DNA from: Idiomarina ramblicola
GTDB lineage: Bacteria > Pseudomonadota > Gammaproteobacteria > Enterobacterales > Alteromonadaceae
Direction of reading: 5' to 3'
Assembly: GCF_003987255.1 (NCBI RefSeq)
Contig: NZ_PIQC01000006.1
Location: 124,001-188,000, forward strand
DNA length: 64,000 bases
Shown here: positions 1 to 8,405 of the stretch, one piece after another
How positions within the stretch are numbered: the stretch's first letter is position 1
Layout: the number at the start of each line of letters is the position of its first letter
Position numbers and translations under genes: made by a program
Notes under the pieces: model-generated
Database searches by the model: none
Seen by the model: the letters and a program-made list of their open reading frames with translations, nothing else
Told to the model about the DNA's origin: nothing

Positions 1-202
1 TGTTACGTCGGGTAAAAGCAATGGCGTACCCAGCGAGTTCGTTGGCAGAACGCACAACCCAACAGTCATTGTGGCTGGAGTCAATAACCTGCTTAAAACT
101 GCGACGGCTAATACAGCTGTAATTAAACGTTGCTCTTTCTAATGCGACCAGTTGGTCAAGATCAGCGAGTTGCGCTCGCTCTACACGAAAATCAGTACTC
201 AT
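1..202 (-). CDS. GNAT-family N-acetyltransferase, N-terminal part (cut by window edge)
   Basis: Reading the minus strand from ATG at 202 gives 67 codons that run off the left edge. The start reads MSTDFRVERAQLADLDQLVA, which is the usual opening of a GNAT domain (beta1, then an alpha helix with an L-E-x-x-x-F pattern), followed by a second strand ending GYAIAFTRR. The start overlaps the end of the upstream RimK-like gene by 11 bp, so the two are very likely translated together. In related bacteria the gene after an RLAN-RimK ligase is often a GNAT domain fused to a C39-like peptidase. Whether that second domain exists here cannot be seen. Substrate unknown. Confidence 0.7.
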   Translation of the reverse strand, partial: MSTDFRVERAQLADLDQLVALERATFNYSCISRRSFKQVIDSSHNDCWVVRSANELAGYAIAFTRRN

Positions 203-1652
203 CCAGGCGGCGTCCGAAATCGGCCATTATTAGCCGGTAAAGTTCATAACCTAAATGCTTGTCTTCAACACCAGATTCAATCGATGGGTTGTCATTAATT
301 TCGATAACAACCGGGCCTTGTGGCGTTTGTTTAATATCCACGCCGTACAGACCGTCACCAATTAAGCGAGTTGCCTGTAATGCCAGCCGAACGACATCTT
401 TAGGCGCCTGATGCACGCCTAAAGTGGCAAAAGAACCGCTCTTACCGCGCGAGGACGACTCGCTGTGGTTATAAATTTGCCAATGGTTACGCGCCATAAA
501 GTACTGACAGGCGTATATAGGACGGTTATTCAGCACGCCAATACGCCAGTCGTAGTCGGTTCTCATGTACTCTTGTGCCAGCAGAATAGTAGACTGCTTG
601 AATAACTCTGCAGCCACTTGCTTAAAGTGCTTCAGGTCTTCTGCTTTTTCTACGCCAATAGAAAATGAGCCATCGGGTATTTTCAGAACCACCGGGTAGC
701 CCAGGCGCTCGCCGATTGCTTCGTAGTCAATCTCTGACTGACTCAGCAGAAGTTCTGTTTTTGGAGTCGGCACCTTATGTTTATCCAGTAATTCTTTTAA
801 GAAGACTTTATTGGCACATTTAACAATGGAGTCAGGATGGTCAATCACCACCATACCATTGGCTTCGGCTTTTTTGGCAAAGTGATAGGTGTAGTGATTA
901 ATACGGGTGGTTTCCCGAATAAAAAGCGCATCAAACTCCAGCAGACGGTTGAAATCGTTTGCGGTAATCAGTTCTGCTTCAATATCGGCTTCTTTCGCGG
1001 CTTTGATAAACAACGACAATGCTTTTTTGTCACTGGTCGGAATCGCCTCGTCCGGGTTATAAAGAATCGCTAAGTCAAAACGATACTCTTTACGGGTGCG
1101 CGCTTTGCGCCAGACACGCTTGCTGAAATGGTCCAGTGAGTTACCAAAAAAGCTTTGTTGCTCATCATTCAGCTCATTAAGCGCCCCGGAGGTCAGTTTG
1201 TTGATATGCCAGCGGCCATTAAATTCCAGTTCTACCCTTAAAATGGGGCAGGGGTAGCGCTCAAAAATCTGTCGCGCGAAAGACGCCAGCTCTGGCTGCT
1301 CGCACAAACCGAAACAAATCAGTAACGATAATGACTTTTCATTATGGCTCTGCAAATACTTTGTGAGTGATCGGTCGGGGGTATTAATCAGTAATTGATA
1401 ATGGGAGAAGTTAGTCAGGTCGTTAATGGTAGCGACAGATGGCATGACTCTTTGCCCGCGAGCTTCTGCGAGTAAACTGACGTAATAGCCCGTCGACAAA
1501 TAAGATAAGTCATTACACAAATTCAAGACGTGATAACGACTTTGCAAGTGCGAAGACTGTAAGTATTCACTTGCGGTGAGTAGACTTTGACTTGGGTAAT
1601 AAGGCTGCCAGTCGGCGGCGTTATCTATGATAAGGTGAACGTGTTGTTGCAT
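192..1652 (-). CDS. RimK-like ATP-grasp ligase with RLAN N-terminal domain
   Basis: A 486-residue protein. Residues 1 to about 150 match the RLAN type (RimK-like ATP-grasp N-terminal) domain, and residues about 200-480 form an ATP-grasp ligase. Visible ATP-grasp signs are the lid and lysine region VVLKIPDGSFSIGV, the acid-rich AQEYMRTDYDWRIGVL stretch, and the metal-binding VVIEINDNPSIESG near the C terminus. Family knowledge: ATP-grasp ligases of this type join an amino acid, often glutamate, to a carboxylate by way of an acyl phosphate. The real substrate of the RLAN group is not established, so I give no symbol. It probably forms a two-gene operon with the overlapping GNAT gene, suggesting joint modification of a peptide or small molecule (inference). 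It is longer than classical RimK (about 300 aa). Confidence 0.85.
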   Translation of the reverse strand: MQQHVHLIIDNAADWQPYYPSQSLLTASEYLQSSHLQSRYHVLNLCNDLSYLSTGYYVSLLAEARGQRVMPSVATINDLTNFSHYQLLINTPDRSLTKYLQSHNEKSLSLLICFGLCEQPELASFARQIFERYPCPILRVELEFNGRWHINKLTSGALNELNDEQQSFFGNSLDHFSKRVWRKARTRKEYRFDLAILYNPDEAIPTSDKKALSLFIKAAKEADIEAELITANDFNRLLEFDALFIRETTRINHYTYHFAKKAEANGMVVIDHPDSIVKCANKVFLKELLDKHKVPTPKTELLLSQSEIDYEAIGERLGYPVVLKIPDGSFSIGVEKAEDLKHFKQVAAELFKQSTILLAQEYMRTDYDWRIGVLNNRPIYACQYFMARNHWQIYNHSESSSRGKSGSFATLGVHQAPKDVVRLALQATRLIGDGLYGVDIKQTPQGPVVIEINDNPSIESGVEDKHLGYELYRLIMADFGRRLDEY

Positions 1653-1795
1653 GTCGTAAGGTACTCAGAAGTCGTTAAAAATTATGTAAGTTATTGGCTT
1701 ATTATTTGCGTAATAAATGCAACTGACACTATATTAGAAAGACGACGGATAACAAGCAGATTTGCTGTTTTATCTTTTTCAAAGGAGTCAGGTAA

Positions 1796-2302
1796 ATGCT
1801 GACAATTCTGGCAAAGTTGTTAAAGGCTTTGAATTCTGAAACCAGCGCCTGGGCATTAGCATTAGCTGTGGTGTTGGGAATGTTTATGGGAATAACGCCG
1901 CTATGGCGAATTCATAACTTAATTATTTTATTGGCGGCATTAGTCTTTCGCGTCAACCTCAGCTTATTTATTGTGTCATTTGGTATTTTCTCTGGCATTG
2001 CTTACCTGTTAGACCCTTGGTTCCATAGCGTCGGACTGAGCTTGTTAGAAGCGTCAAGCTGGCAGGGTATTTATGAGGCCATTTATGCAACGGCATTGGG
2101 GCGCCTGTCTATGTTCAACCACACCATCACCATGGGCAGCTTTATCATCGCTCTCATTGCAGCGCCGTTTGTTGCCGCTGCGAGTTACTGGGTTATTGCT
2201 AATTACCGCAAACGGATTCAGGCCAAAATAATGAAACTGCGGGTTGTGCAGGTTATTCGCGGCAGCCGTTTCTGGCAAATCTATACGGACTTGAGGGGGT
2301 GA
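1796..2302 (+). CDS. TIGR03546-family inner-membrane protein
   Basis: A 168-residue hydrophobic protein with three to four predicted membrane segments: around residues 17-34, 40-70, and 105-135, the last containing FIIALIAAPFVAAASYWV. The N-terminal stretch with GMFMGITPLW is shared with DUF2062-like proteins. The family is defined only as a conserved partner of the TIGR03545 protein, which follows immediately and overlaps its stop codon region. AAAGGAGTC lies just ahead of the ATG and fits a good ribosome binding site. The pairing suggests one complex in the envelope. No reaction is known. Confidence 0.85.
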   Translation: MLTILAKLLKALNSETSAWALALAVVLGMFMGITPLWRIHNLIILLAALVFRVNLSLFIVSFGIFSGIAYLLDPWFHSVGLSLLEASSWQGIYEAIYATALGRLSMFNHTITMGSFIIALIAAPFVAAASYWVIANYRKRIQAKIMKLRVVQVIRGSRFWQIYTDLRG

Positions 2303-2304
2303 GT

Positions 2305-4056
2305 ATGAAGCGCAGTATCATTCGCTGGCCGGGACTGGCTGTATTTGCCGGGTTCGTACTGTTTTTAGTCGCTGTCTCCTGGCTGTTTTTGGATGCCATT
2401 ATTAAGGTCACATTAGAGCACACGCTGGGACGACTGAACGGTGCGGAAGTGAACATTGAGCGGGTTGAGCACAGTTGGGTACCGCTATCACTAACGCTGG
2501 CGGGCATTCAGGTGACTGATCCTAATGTGCCGAAAAATAACCGTGTCCAAGTTGGTGAGGCTTCGGCCGATATCAGTCCGACCGAAATTGTGTTGGGCAG
2601 AACCTTAATTGAACAGCTCACCATGACTGGGGTGCGGGTGAACCAACCTCGGGAAAGTGAAGGCGAGGTTTATGTCTTACCGGATAAAGAAGACATGCAA
2701 GGTTGGGCAAGTCAGTCATGGGATAAATTGACCACCTCGCTACCGTCGGTGGATGAGATTGTCAGCCAAGTCGATTTGCGTACAGAAAAAGTGATTGATG
2801 AAGCAAAAACGGCTTATGAGCAACAAGAGCAAGAAGTAAAAGTCTCTCGGGAAGCTTTGCCTAGTAAGGAAAAGATAAAAGAATACGAAGAGAAAATTAA
2901 GCAAATAACCGAAGGTAAGGTTGAGGGCCTGAGTGATATTGCGGCGAGAAAAAAGGCCTTAGATGAGTTAAAAGACTCGATTCGGTCCGATAAGGACGCT
3001 GTCAGCAACTTTCGTGATGAAGTGAAACAAGCGAAAGACGTGGTTCAGAAGCAAATTGCCGAACTTAAGAACGCGCCGGGGAACGACATCGACCGAATTA
3101 AATCGTTTTTCAGCATAGACGGTAGTGGTTTGCAAAACGTCACGGGTTTGCTTCTGGGTGAAAAGGCCCGGGAGTGGAGTAAGTACGTACTTCTGGCTTA
3201 TGAGCAGCTAGGACCTATGCTGGCGCGCTCTGATAATTCTGCCACGGTAGAACCGGTGCGCGGGGAAGGCCAGAGAATCTCTTTTGCCGACGATAATGCA
3301 CCGCCGGAGTTTTTAATTAAAAAGGCCCGTACAGAATTTATGATTGGTGGCACGGTTATCGACGTTGACTGGCAAAATATTACTCATCAGCATAATTTGT
3401 TGGGTCAACCGACGACCTATCAAGCCAGAGCCGACAATAGCGACTTGTGGAATGCGTTTAACCTAAACGGTGAGTTATCACTGACTAATTTGGGTATTGA
3501 TGCGAAGCAGCAATGGCAGCTAAAAGGCGCCCAACTACAGAACTTAGGCCTTAGCGATAGCAGCGAGCTGAGCGCTCGGGTTGTTTCGTCTTTGCTGGAC
3601 AGTGACGGTACGGTTTTGGTGCGTGAGAATAAGTTGGATGGTAAAGCCATGGTGCGGATGCTGGAGCTTGACTTGGCAGCTGAGGGCAGTAGCAAACTGA
3701 CTTCAGCCGTTGCTGGCGCTTTGACGCAATTGCAACGGTTGGATATTACCACCAATATTGGTGGCGACATTCAACGGCCGTCGCTGAGTTTTGAATCTGA
3801 TTTGGATGATCAGTTAGGCGATGCGTTGGCTCAATCTGCGATGGGTGAAGCCGATGAGAAACTGTCTGAAATAAAAGCTGATCTTACCGCCAAAGTTTCA
3901 GAACAATTGGGCGGTCAGCAAGGCCTGCTTGAAAACCTGACACAATGGGATAATGAGTCAGGTGAAACGAGTAAGCAATTAAAGGAGCTGTTAAAAGCAA
4001 AAATTGAAGACAGTCTCAAAGACAAGCTTAAGGGCCGCCTGTTCGGCGACTCTTAA
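2305..4056 (+). CDS. TIGR03545-family membrane-anchored AsmA-like protein
   Basis: About 583 residues. One N-terminal membrane anchor (WPGLAVFAGFVLFLVAVSWL) is followed by a large periplasmic part. Roughly residues 145-240 are highly charged and helical (EKIKEYEEKIKQITEGKVEG), a probable coiled coil. The rest resembles the beta-rich pattern of AsmA-like proteins. I prefer ATG at 2305, since GAGGGGG lies 5 nt ahead of it; a GTG at 2299 overlapping the upstream stop is also open. Always found with the TIGR03546 gene. A role in envelope lipid handling is only an inference from AsmA-like proteins. The gene ends at a strong terminator. Confidence 0.82.
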   Translation: MKRSIIRWPGLAVFAGFVLFLVAVSWLFLDAIIKVTLEHTLGRLNGAEVNIERVEHSWVPLSLTLAGIQVTDPNVPKNNRVQVGEASADISPTEIVLGRTLIEQLTMTGVRVNQPRESEGEVYVLPDKEDMQGWASQSWDKLTTSLPSVDEIVSQVDLRTEKVIDEAKTAYEQQEQEVKVSREALPSKEKIKEYEEKIKQITEGKVEGLSDIAARKKALDELKDSIRSDKDAVSNFRDEVKQAKDVVQKQIAELKNAPGNDIDRIKSFFSIDGSGLQNVTGLLLGEKAREWSKYVLLAYEQLGPMLARSDNSATVEPVRGEGQRISFADDNAPPEFLIKKARTEFMIGGTVIDVDWQNITHQHNLLGQPTTYQARADNSDLWNAFNLNGELSLTNLGIDAKQQWQLKGAQLQNLGLSDSSELSARVVSSLLDSDGTVLVRENKLDGKAMVRMLELDLAAEGSSKLTSAVAGALTQLQRLDITTNIGGDIQRPSLSFESDLDDQLGDALAQSAMGEADEKLSEIKADLTAKVSEQLGGQQGLLENLTQWDNESGETSKQLKELLKAKIEDSLKDKLKGRLFGDS

Positions 4057-4062
4057 GCCTTT

Positions 4063-4110
4063 GCCGGGGTTACTCAGTGGTTAAAAACTCGCTGAGTAAC
4101 TCGGCTTTTT
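4063..4110 (+). terminator. Intrinsic terminator after the TIGR03545 gene
   Basis: The arms GTTACTCAG (4070-4078) and CTGAGTAAC (4092-4100) pair perfectly and are extended by GCCG (4063-4066) with CGGC (4102-4105). A run of five T follows. The hairpin starts 7 nt after the TAA stop at 4056. It lies inside the 3' end of the convergent hydrolase gene, so the last codons of that gene also encode this terminator. Confidence 0.8.
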
Positions 4111-5248
4111 GTTGAATTGAAAACAGTCCATTTAAGTGTCCCCACGGACCATCAATTTCTTCGTACTGAACCTCTTTACCCATTTCCCTAAGTTGATCAG
4201 CTGTGTTTTCTGCCAGATACGGCATTAACAACAAATCGTTACTGGATGGCAAAAATAACGTTTTTGCAGAAATGTTCTTTAATCCTTTTTCCAAAGTATC
4301 CTGATGACCGGCAACAAACAGTTGATTTGCACGCACCAGATAAAGAATATGGTTCGCGTCAGCCAATGGCGCACGGGCACGGCTGGCACTGTATAACCAT
4401 TCCACAGCCGGCAGTTCATGAGTAACGGACTCAAGGCCTTTTTCAGGCAAGGTTTCCTGTTTCGGCACGGCCTGATTAATGTATTCCGGATGCATAGCAC
4501 CCTGTGTGATCATCGCCTGTGCCATAGTAACGCCTTCTAAAGGTGCGTCGCCTTCGTAGTAGTCACCACCGTTCCAGTTAGGGTCCAGCTTAATTGCTTT
4601 TGCCCACTGCTCCAGGCCCATTATGGTCCAGGCGTCTAACGAACCGGCACCAATAACCGACACCATACGCTCAACCCAGTCTGGGTAAGCCGCCGCCCAT
4701 TCAATAGCCTGCAAAGAGCCCATAGAAGCGCCAACCACTGCGTGCAATTTTTTAACGCCCAAGTCCTCCAGTAACGCTTTTTGCACATTCACAAAGTCGC
4801 GTATGGTCACCACCGGAAAGTCTAAACCATAGGGCTTACCGGTATCCGGATTGGTACTGGCAGGACCCGTGGTAATGACATTTGGCAGGTTAGGGTAAGC
4901 GTTGACTAACGAGTCAACGCTGATGACATAGTACTTGTCAGTATCAATGGCTTTGCCTGAGCCAATAATGGCATCCCAGTAGCCAGCTTGCTGGTCATCT
5001 TTACTGTATTTACCGGCGGCGTGGCTATTCCCGGAAAAGAAGTGAGTGATCAGAATAACGTTGTCTTTAGCTTCATTGAGTTCGCCATAGGCTTCCCAGC
5101 CTACTTTTACGTCTTTAATTGTTTCTCCTCCATGGGTGGTGTAATTATCCATGGTAAAGCTTTGTTTTTCGACCCACTGGTCAGCGCTTAGCGGTAAGCT
5201 GATGAGCAGCACCGTAAGGCTTATAAAAGTTGTCCATACTCGTGTCAT
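4070..5248 (-). CDS. Exported alpha/beta hydrolase of the homoserine O-acetyltransferase (MetX) fold
   Basis: 392 residues. A signal peptide is visible (residues 1 to about 22, LTVLLISLPLSADQW), so the enzyme is probably periplasmic. The body follows the MetX family: an HFFSGNSHAAG oxyanion region, the nucleophile elbow GASMGS with Ser175, a late Asp in SSNDLLLMPY and a catalytic His in GHLNGL. True MetX is cytoplasmic and makes O-acetylhomoserine. An exported copy beside an acyl-CoA ligase and a carboxylate permease is more likely a hydrolase or acyltransferase on an imported ester or acyl compound (inference). Its start overlaps the ligase stop by 4 bp, so it is the last gene of a GntP permease-ligase-hydrolase operon. 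Confidence 0.8.
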   Translation of the reverse strand: MTRVWTTFISLTVLLISLPLSADQWVEKQSFTMDNYTTHGGETIKDVKVGWEAYGELNEAKDNVILITHFFSGNSHAAGKYSKDDQQAGYWDAIIGSGKAIDTDKYYVISVDSLVNAYPNLPNVITTGPASTNPDTGKPYGLDFPVVTIRDFVNVQKALLEDLGVKKLHAVVGASMGSLQAIEWAAAYPDWVERMVSVIGAGSLDAWTIMGLEQWAKAIKLDPNWNGGDYYEGDAPLEGVTMAQAMITQGAMHPEYINQAVPKQETLPEKGLESVTHELPAVEWLYSASRARAPLADANHILYLVRANQLFVAGHQDTLEKGLKNISAKTLFLPSSNDLLLMPYLAENTADQLREMGKEVQYEEIDGPWGHLNGLFSIQQKAELLSEFLTTE

Positions 5249-6873
5249 GACACATTCTCCTGTAAGTAATTTTGGTACTGCTCACGCAATGTATTTTTAA
5301 CCAGCTTGCCAGTGCCGGTATGGGGTAATTCATCCACAAAGACCACGTCATCCGGCGTCCACCAGCGGGCTATTTTTCCGGTTAGAAAATCTTTGATGTC
5401 TTGTTTTGATAGCTGGTGTCCTTTATTCAACACGACCAACAATAACGGGCGTTCGTCCCATTTCGGGTGTTTAACACCAATGACACAGGACTCGTTAACC
5501 GCTTCGTGCTGGCTGACAATATTCTCTATATCCAGCGAACTGATCCACTCTCCGCCGCTTTTAATCACATCTTTTTTGCGGTCGACTACTTTCATAAAGC
5601 CTTCGGAATCGATGACGGCAATGTCGCCGGTCGCCAGCCACCCATTAGGGAAGCTACTTAAATCGTCGTTGCGAAAATACTGTGACGCAATCCAGTGTCC
5701 GCGAACCTGCAATTCGCCCCGGGTTTCGCCGTCGTTAGGCAGTGGCTTATCGTCGGCATCAACAATGCGGTGTTCAATGCCAAACACCGGACGGCCAGCG
5801 GTTGTCTGCAACTGGTATTGTTCGTCTTTCGGGCGATTAACAATATCCGCTTGTGGCGGTACCGAGTGAACCAACGGGCCGGTTTCTGTCATTCCCCATA
5901 TCGGCTGCCAGTAAACGTCGTATTCTTTATCGTAAGTTTTGACTAAGCCGATAGGTGAGGCTGCGCCGCCAACACAAACTCGTTGCAATGACGGAATATC
6001 CAACTGATTTTCGCTGAGATAATTATGCAGGGTCAACCAAATGGTGGGTACGCCCAGGCCGACCGTGACGTGTTCGTCGCGAATCATGTCAGCCATTGCC
6101 ACGCCTGATGTTCCGTCGCCAGTAAACACTAACTTACAGCCGGATAAAGGACCCGCATAGGGCGCTCCCCAGGCCGCGACATGATACATAGTGACCATTG
6201 GCATCAATACGGTATCGTTGCGTAAATCTAGCATGTCGGCACTGACGGTTGCCTGTGCGTGTAACACCATGGCGCGGTGCGAAGCGAGTACGCCTTTGGG
6301 GTTGCCCGTGGTACCCGAGGTATAACAAAGCAGAGCTGCGCTATCTTCATCGACGTCCGGCCAGTCATAGTCTGTAGGCTCTGACGCTAAAAGCTCTTCA
6401 TAACAAAGCACATTCTTAAGCTTGGTATTCGGCATGTGGTTTTGGTCGGTCATCACTACAAAGCCTTTTACCCCGGGCAACTCGTCTTGAATGGACTCTA
6501 ATAGCTCGACGAAGCTTAAGTCGACAAACACCCAGCCACTGTTCGCATGGTTCAGTATCCAGGTAATTTGTTCGCCGAATAAGCGAGGGTTTACCGTGTG
6601 CATAACAGCACCACTGCCACTCACCGCATAATACAGCTCCATGTGGCGATAGGTATTCCAGGCCAGGCTGGCAACGCGTTCGCCAGGCTGCACCCCCAAA
6701 TTTTTCAGCGCATGGGCTAATTGCCCGCTTCGTTGCCAGCAATCGGCATAACCGTAGCGATGAATGTCACCTTCCAGCCGTCGGGTGACAATTTCCTGTC
6801 GTGGGTGGCGGCTTGCTGCAAATTTCAGCAAATCAATAATTTGCAGCGGCCGTTTCATCATATTTCCTAACAT
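5245..6873 (-). CDS. AMP-forming acyl-CoA ligase, AlkK-like
   Basis: About 542 residues of the ANL superfamily. The phosphate-binding loop YTSGTTGNPKG lies near residue 190, followed by GMTETGP (the A5-type motif), the hinge region TGDIAVID-x-EGF and the C-terminal GTGKLVKNTLRE with the catalytic lysine. It activates a fatty or medium-chain carboxylic acid to acyl-AMP and then acyl-CoA in the cytoplasm. Overall it looks closest to AlkK-like medium-chain acyl-CoA ligases. I prefer the ATG at 6873, 7 nt after GGGGA; a TTG at 6879 and ATGs at 6861 and 6858 are alternatives. It sits between a GntP permease and an exported hydrolase in one operon. The exact acid is unknown. Confidence 0.87.
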   Translation of the reverse strand: MLGNMMKRPLQIIDLLKFAASRHPRQEIVTRRLEGDIHRYGYADCWQRSGQLAHALKNLGVQPGERVASLAWNTYRHMELYYAVSGSGAVMHTVNPRLFGEQITWILNHANSGWVFVDLSFVELLESIQDELPGVKGFVVMTDQNHMPNTKLKNVLCYEELLASEPTDYDWPDVDEDSAALLCYTSGTTGNPKGVLASHRAMVLHAQATVSADMLDLRNDTVLMPMVTMYHVAAWGAPYAGPLSGCKLVFTGDGTSGVAMADMIRDEHVTVGLGVPTIWLTLHNYLSENQLDIPSLQRVCVGGAASPIGLVKTYDKEYDVYWQPIWGMTETGPLVHSVPPQADIVNRPKDEQYQLQTTAGRPVFGIEHRIVDADDKPLPNDGETRGELQVRGHWIASQYFRNDDLSSFPNGWLATGDIAVIDSEGFMKVVDRKKDVIKSGGEWISSLDIENIVSQHEAVNESCVIGVKHPKWDERPLLLVVLNKGHQLSKQDIKDFLTGKIARWWTPDDVVFVDELPHTGTGKLVKNTLREQYQNYLQENVS

Positions 6874-6896
6874 GGTCAAATCCCCTTACTGCCGGG

Positions 6897-8189
6897 TTAC
6901 AGCATGAACAAGCCAATGGCCACGGCCAGACCCATTAATGGCACCACAACGGTTACTGCGGCAACCGCCCAATAAGCCGCGCTGTGTTTCTCGTTACAAA
7001 TGGCACGAATGGTCGTCACTACGTAACCGTTGTGCGGCAGCGAATCCAGCGCACCAGAAGAAATCGAAACAATACGGTGCAGTTGTTCCGGGTTCACGCC
7101 AGCCGCCATATAGTGCGGGCCGACTTCAGGTAAGGCGATAGCTTGTCCGCCGGAAGCTGAACCGGTTAAACCGGCAATAACACTGACAGCAACGGCAGCG
7201 CCAACTAATTCATTCCCCGGCAAACTGGTCATCGCATTAACGGCGGTATCAAAGGCTGGAGTGATTTTTGCGATACTGCCAAACCCAACCACTGCCGCGG
7301 TGTTACCGATAGCGACTAACGCGCCAGTTGTTGCTTCGTGAATGGCAGTTTGTGGCTTATGAAAATGCTTAAAGTTGATGATAGCAATTGCTATGACACC
7401 ACCTAACAGTGCAACGATGAGTGCGTTTTGCTGCAAAGTATCGTGAAAGGTGAAAGAGAGGCTTAGAACCACCAGTAACGGAATTAACCCGCTAACAGGA
7501 GAAGGCAGCTCTCGTTCCAATAGTATCGGGTCACCTTCACGTGCTTCGAATTGCTCTCCGTTTGCTATCGCACGGTTAATAATTTTTCTTAACCACCAGT
7601 AACCGAATGTTGCCATTAACACCGCGACTACCAAGCTCACTTCCCAGGCGGCATAGGGTGAGGTGCCTAGGTATTTAACCGGTATCCAGTTTTGAATTTC
7701 TGGTGAACCTGCGGAGGTCATGGTAAAAGTGACGGAACCAAAGGCCAGCGCAGCCGGAATAAAACGGCGAGGTAAATTGGCGTCTTTGAATAAACTAAGC
7801 GCCATTGGGTAGACCGAGAACGCGACAACGAAGACGCTGACGCCACCATAGGTCAGAATAGCGCAGGCCAGAACAACCGCAAGAACCGCTTGTTTACGAC
7901 CCAGCTTGTTGATGATCCAGCGTGCGACGCTGTCGGCAGCACCGGTGTCTTCCATAAACTTACCGAACATAGAGCCCAGTAAGAACATAAAAAACCAGGC
8001 CGCAACAAAACTGGCGAAACCGTCCATGTAGGCACTGACAAAGTTCACGTCACCGGTGAGTAACGGTACACCGCTACACAAAGCCACGACAACGGCGCAA
8101 AGAGGGGCACTGATAAACAGGTTCATCCCTCTTAAAGTGAGTATGATGAGCAACACAAGGCCGCCGATCAGACCAATCATACTTAACAT
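6897..8189 (-). CDS. GntP-family carboxylate permease
   Basis: 430 residues, hydrophobic throughout, with about 12 predicted membrane segments. The N-terminal IGLIGGLVLLIILTLRG and the GSASGGQAIALPEVGPHY region with the later SGALDSLPHNGYV match the GntP family, which imports gluconate, hydroxybutyrate and similar hydroxy acids in symport with protons. A GAGGT ribosome binding site lies 5 nt before the ATG. It is the first gene of the minus-strand operon with the acyl-CoA ligase and the exported hydrolase. A hydroxy or keto acid that is then CoA-activated is therefore the best guess for the substrate. Confidence 0.85.
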   Translation of the reverse strand: MLSMIGLIGGLVLLIILTLRGMNLFISAPLCAVVVALCSGVPLLTGDVNFVSAYMDGFASFVAAWFFMFLLGSMFGKFMEDTGAADSVARWIINKLGRKQAVLAVVLACAILTYGGVSVFVVAFSVYPMALSLFKDANLPRRFIPAALAFGSVTFTMTSAGSPEIQNWIPVKYLGTSPYAAWEVSLVVAVLMATFGYWWLRKIINRAIANGEQFEAREGDPILLERELPSPVSGLIPLLVVLSLSFTFHDTLQQNALIVALLGGVIAIAIINFKHFHKPQTAIHEATTGALVAIGNTAAVVGFGSIAKITPAFDTAVNAMTSLPGNELVGAAVAVSVIAGLTGSASGGQAIALPEVGPHYMAAGVNPEQLHRIVSISSGALDSLPHNGYVVTTIRAICNEKHSAAYWAVAAVTVVVPLMGLAVAIGLFML

Positions 8190-8405
8190 GAGTTACCTCG
8201 CAACGAAAAAAGAAACGGACCATGCTCTGAATCGCTGCATGGATGTATTGTGCGTGATAAAGGGATTTGCCCCTATAGTACTATGGTACAGATCACAATC
8301 TTAACAATTTGCGCTAGGTTAGTAAGCAACCATGACTCTGAACCGTTAAATTGCTGTAAACGGAAATAATAAATACAAACGACATAACCTGTCAGGGGAA
8401 CAACA
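8190..8405. promoter_or_regulatory. Divergent promoter region between the GntP operon and the TonB receptor
   Basis: A 216-bp intergenic region serving two diverging transcripts. It holds a perfect 10-bp palindrome, ATAGTACTAT (8275-8284), followed at once by a half-conserved CRP-like site (TATGG, six bases, TCACA). Either could be the binding site of the nearby LuxR-type regulator or of CRP. No binding data can be inferred from the sequence alone. AGGGGA before the ATG at 8406 is the ribosome binding site of the receptor. Confidence 0.4.

Noticed and set aside
4070-5248. Calling this gene metX of methionine synthesis
   Set aside because: The product has a signal peptide and lies in an acyl-CoA ligase/permease operon; no methionine gene or SAM riboswitch is nearby.
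5306-5869. 187-codon open frame on the plus strand inside the acyl-CoA ligase gene
   Set aside because: It is antisense to a clear ANL-family enzyme with all motifs, has a Ser/Pro/Thr-rich composition typical of shadow frames and no ribosome binding site.
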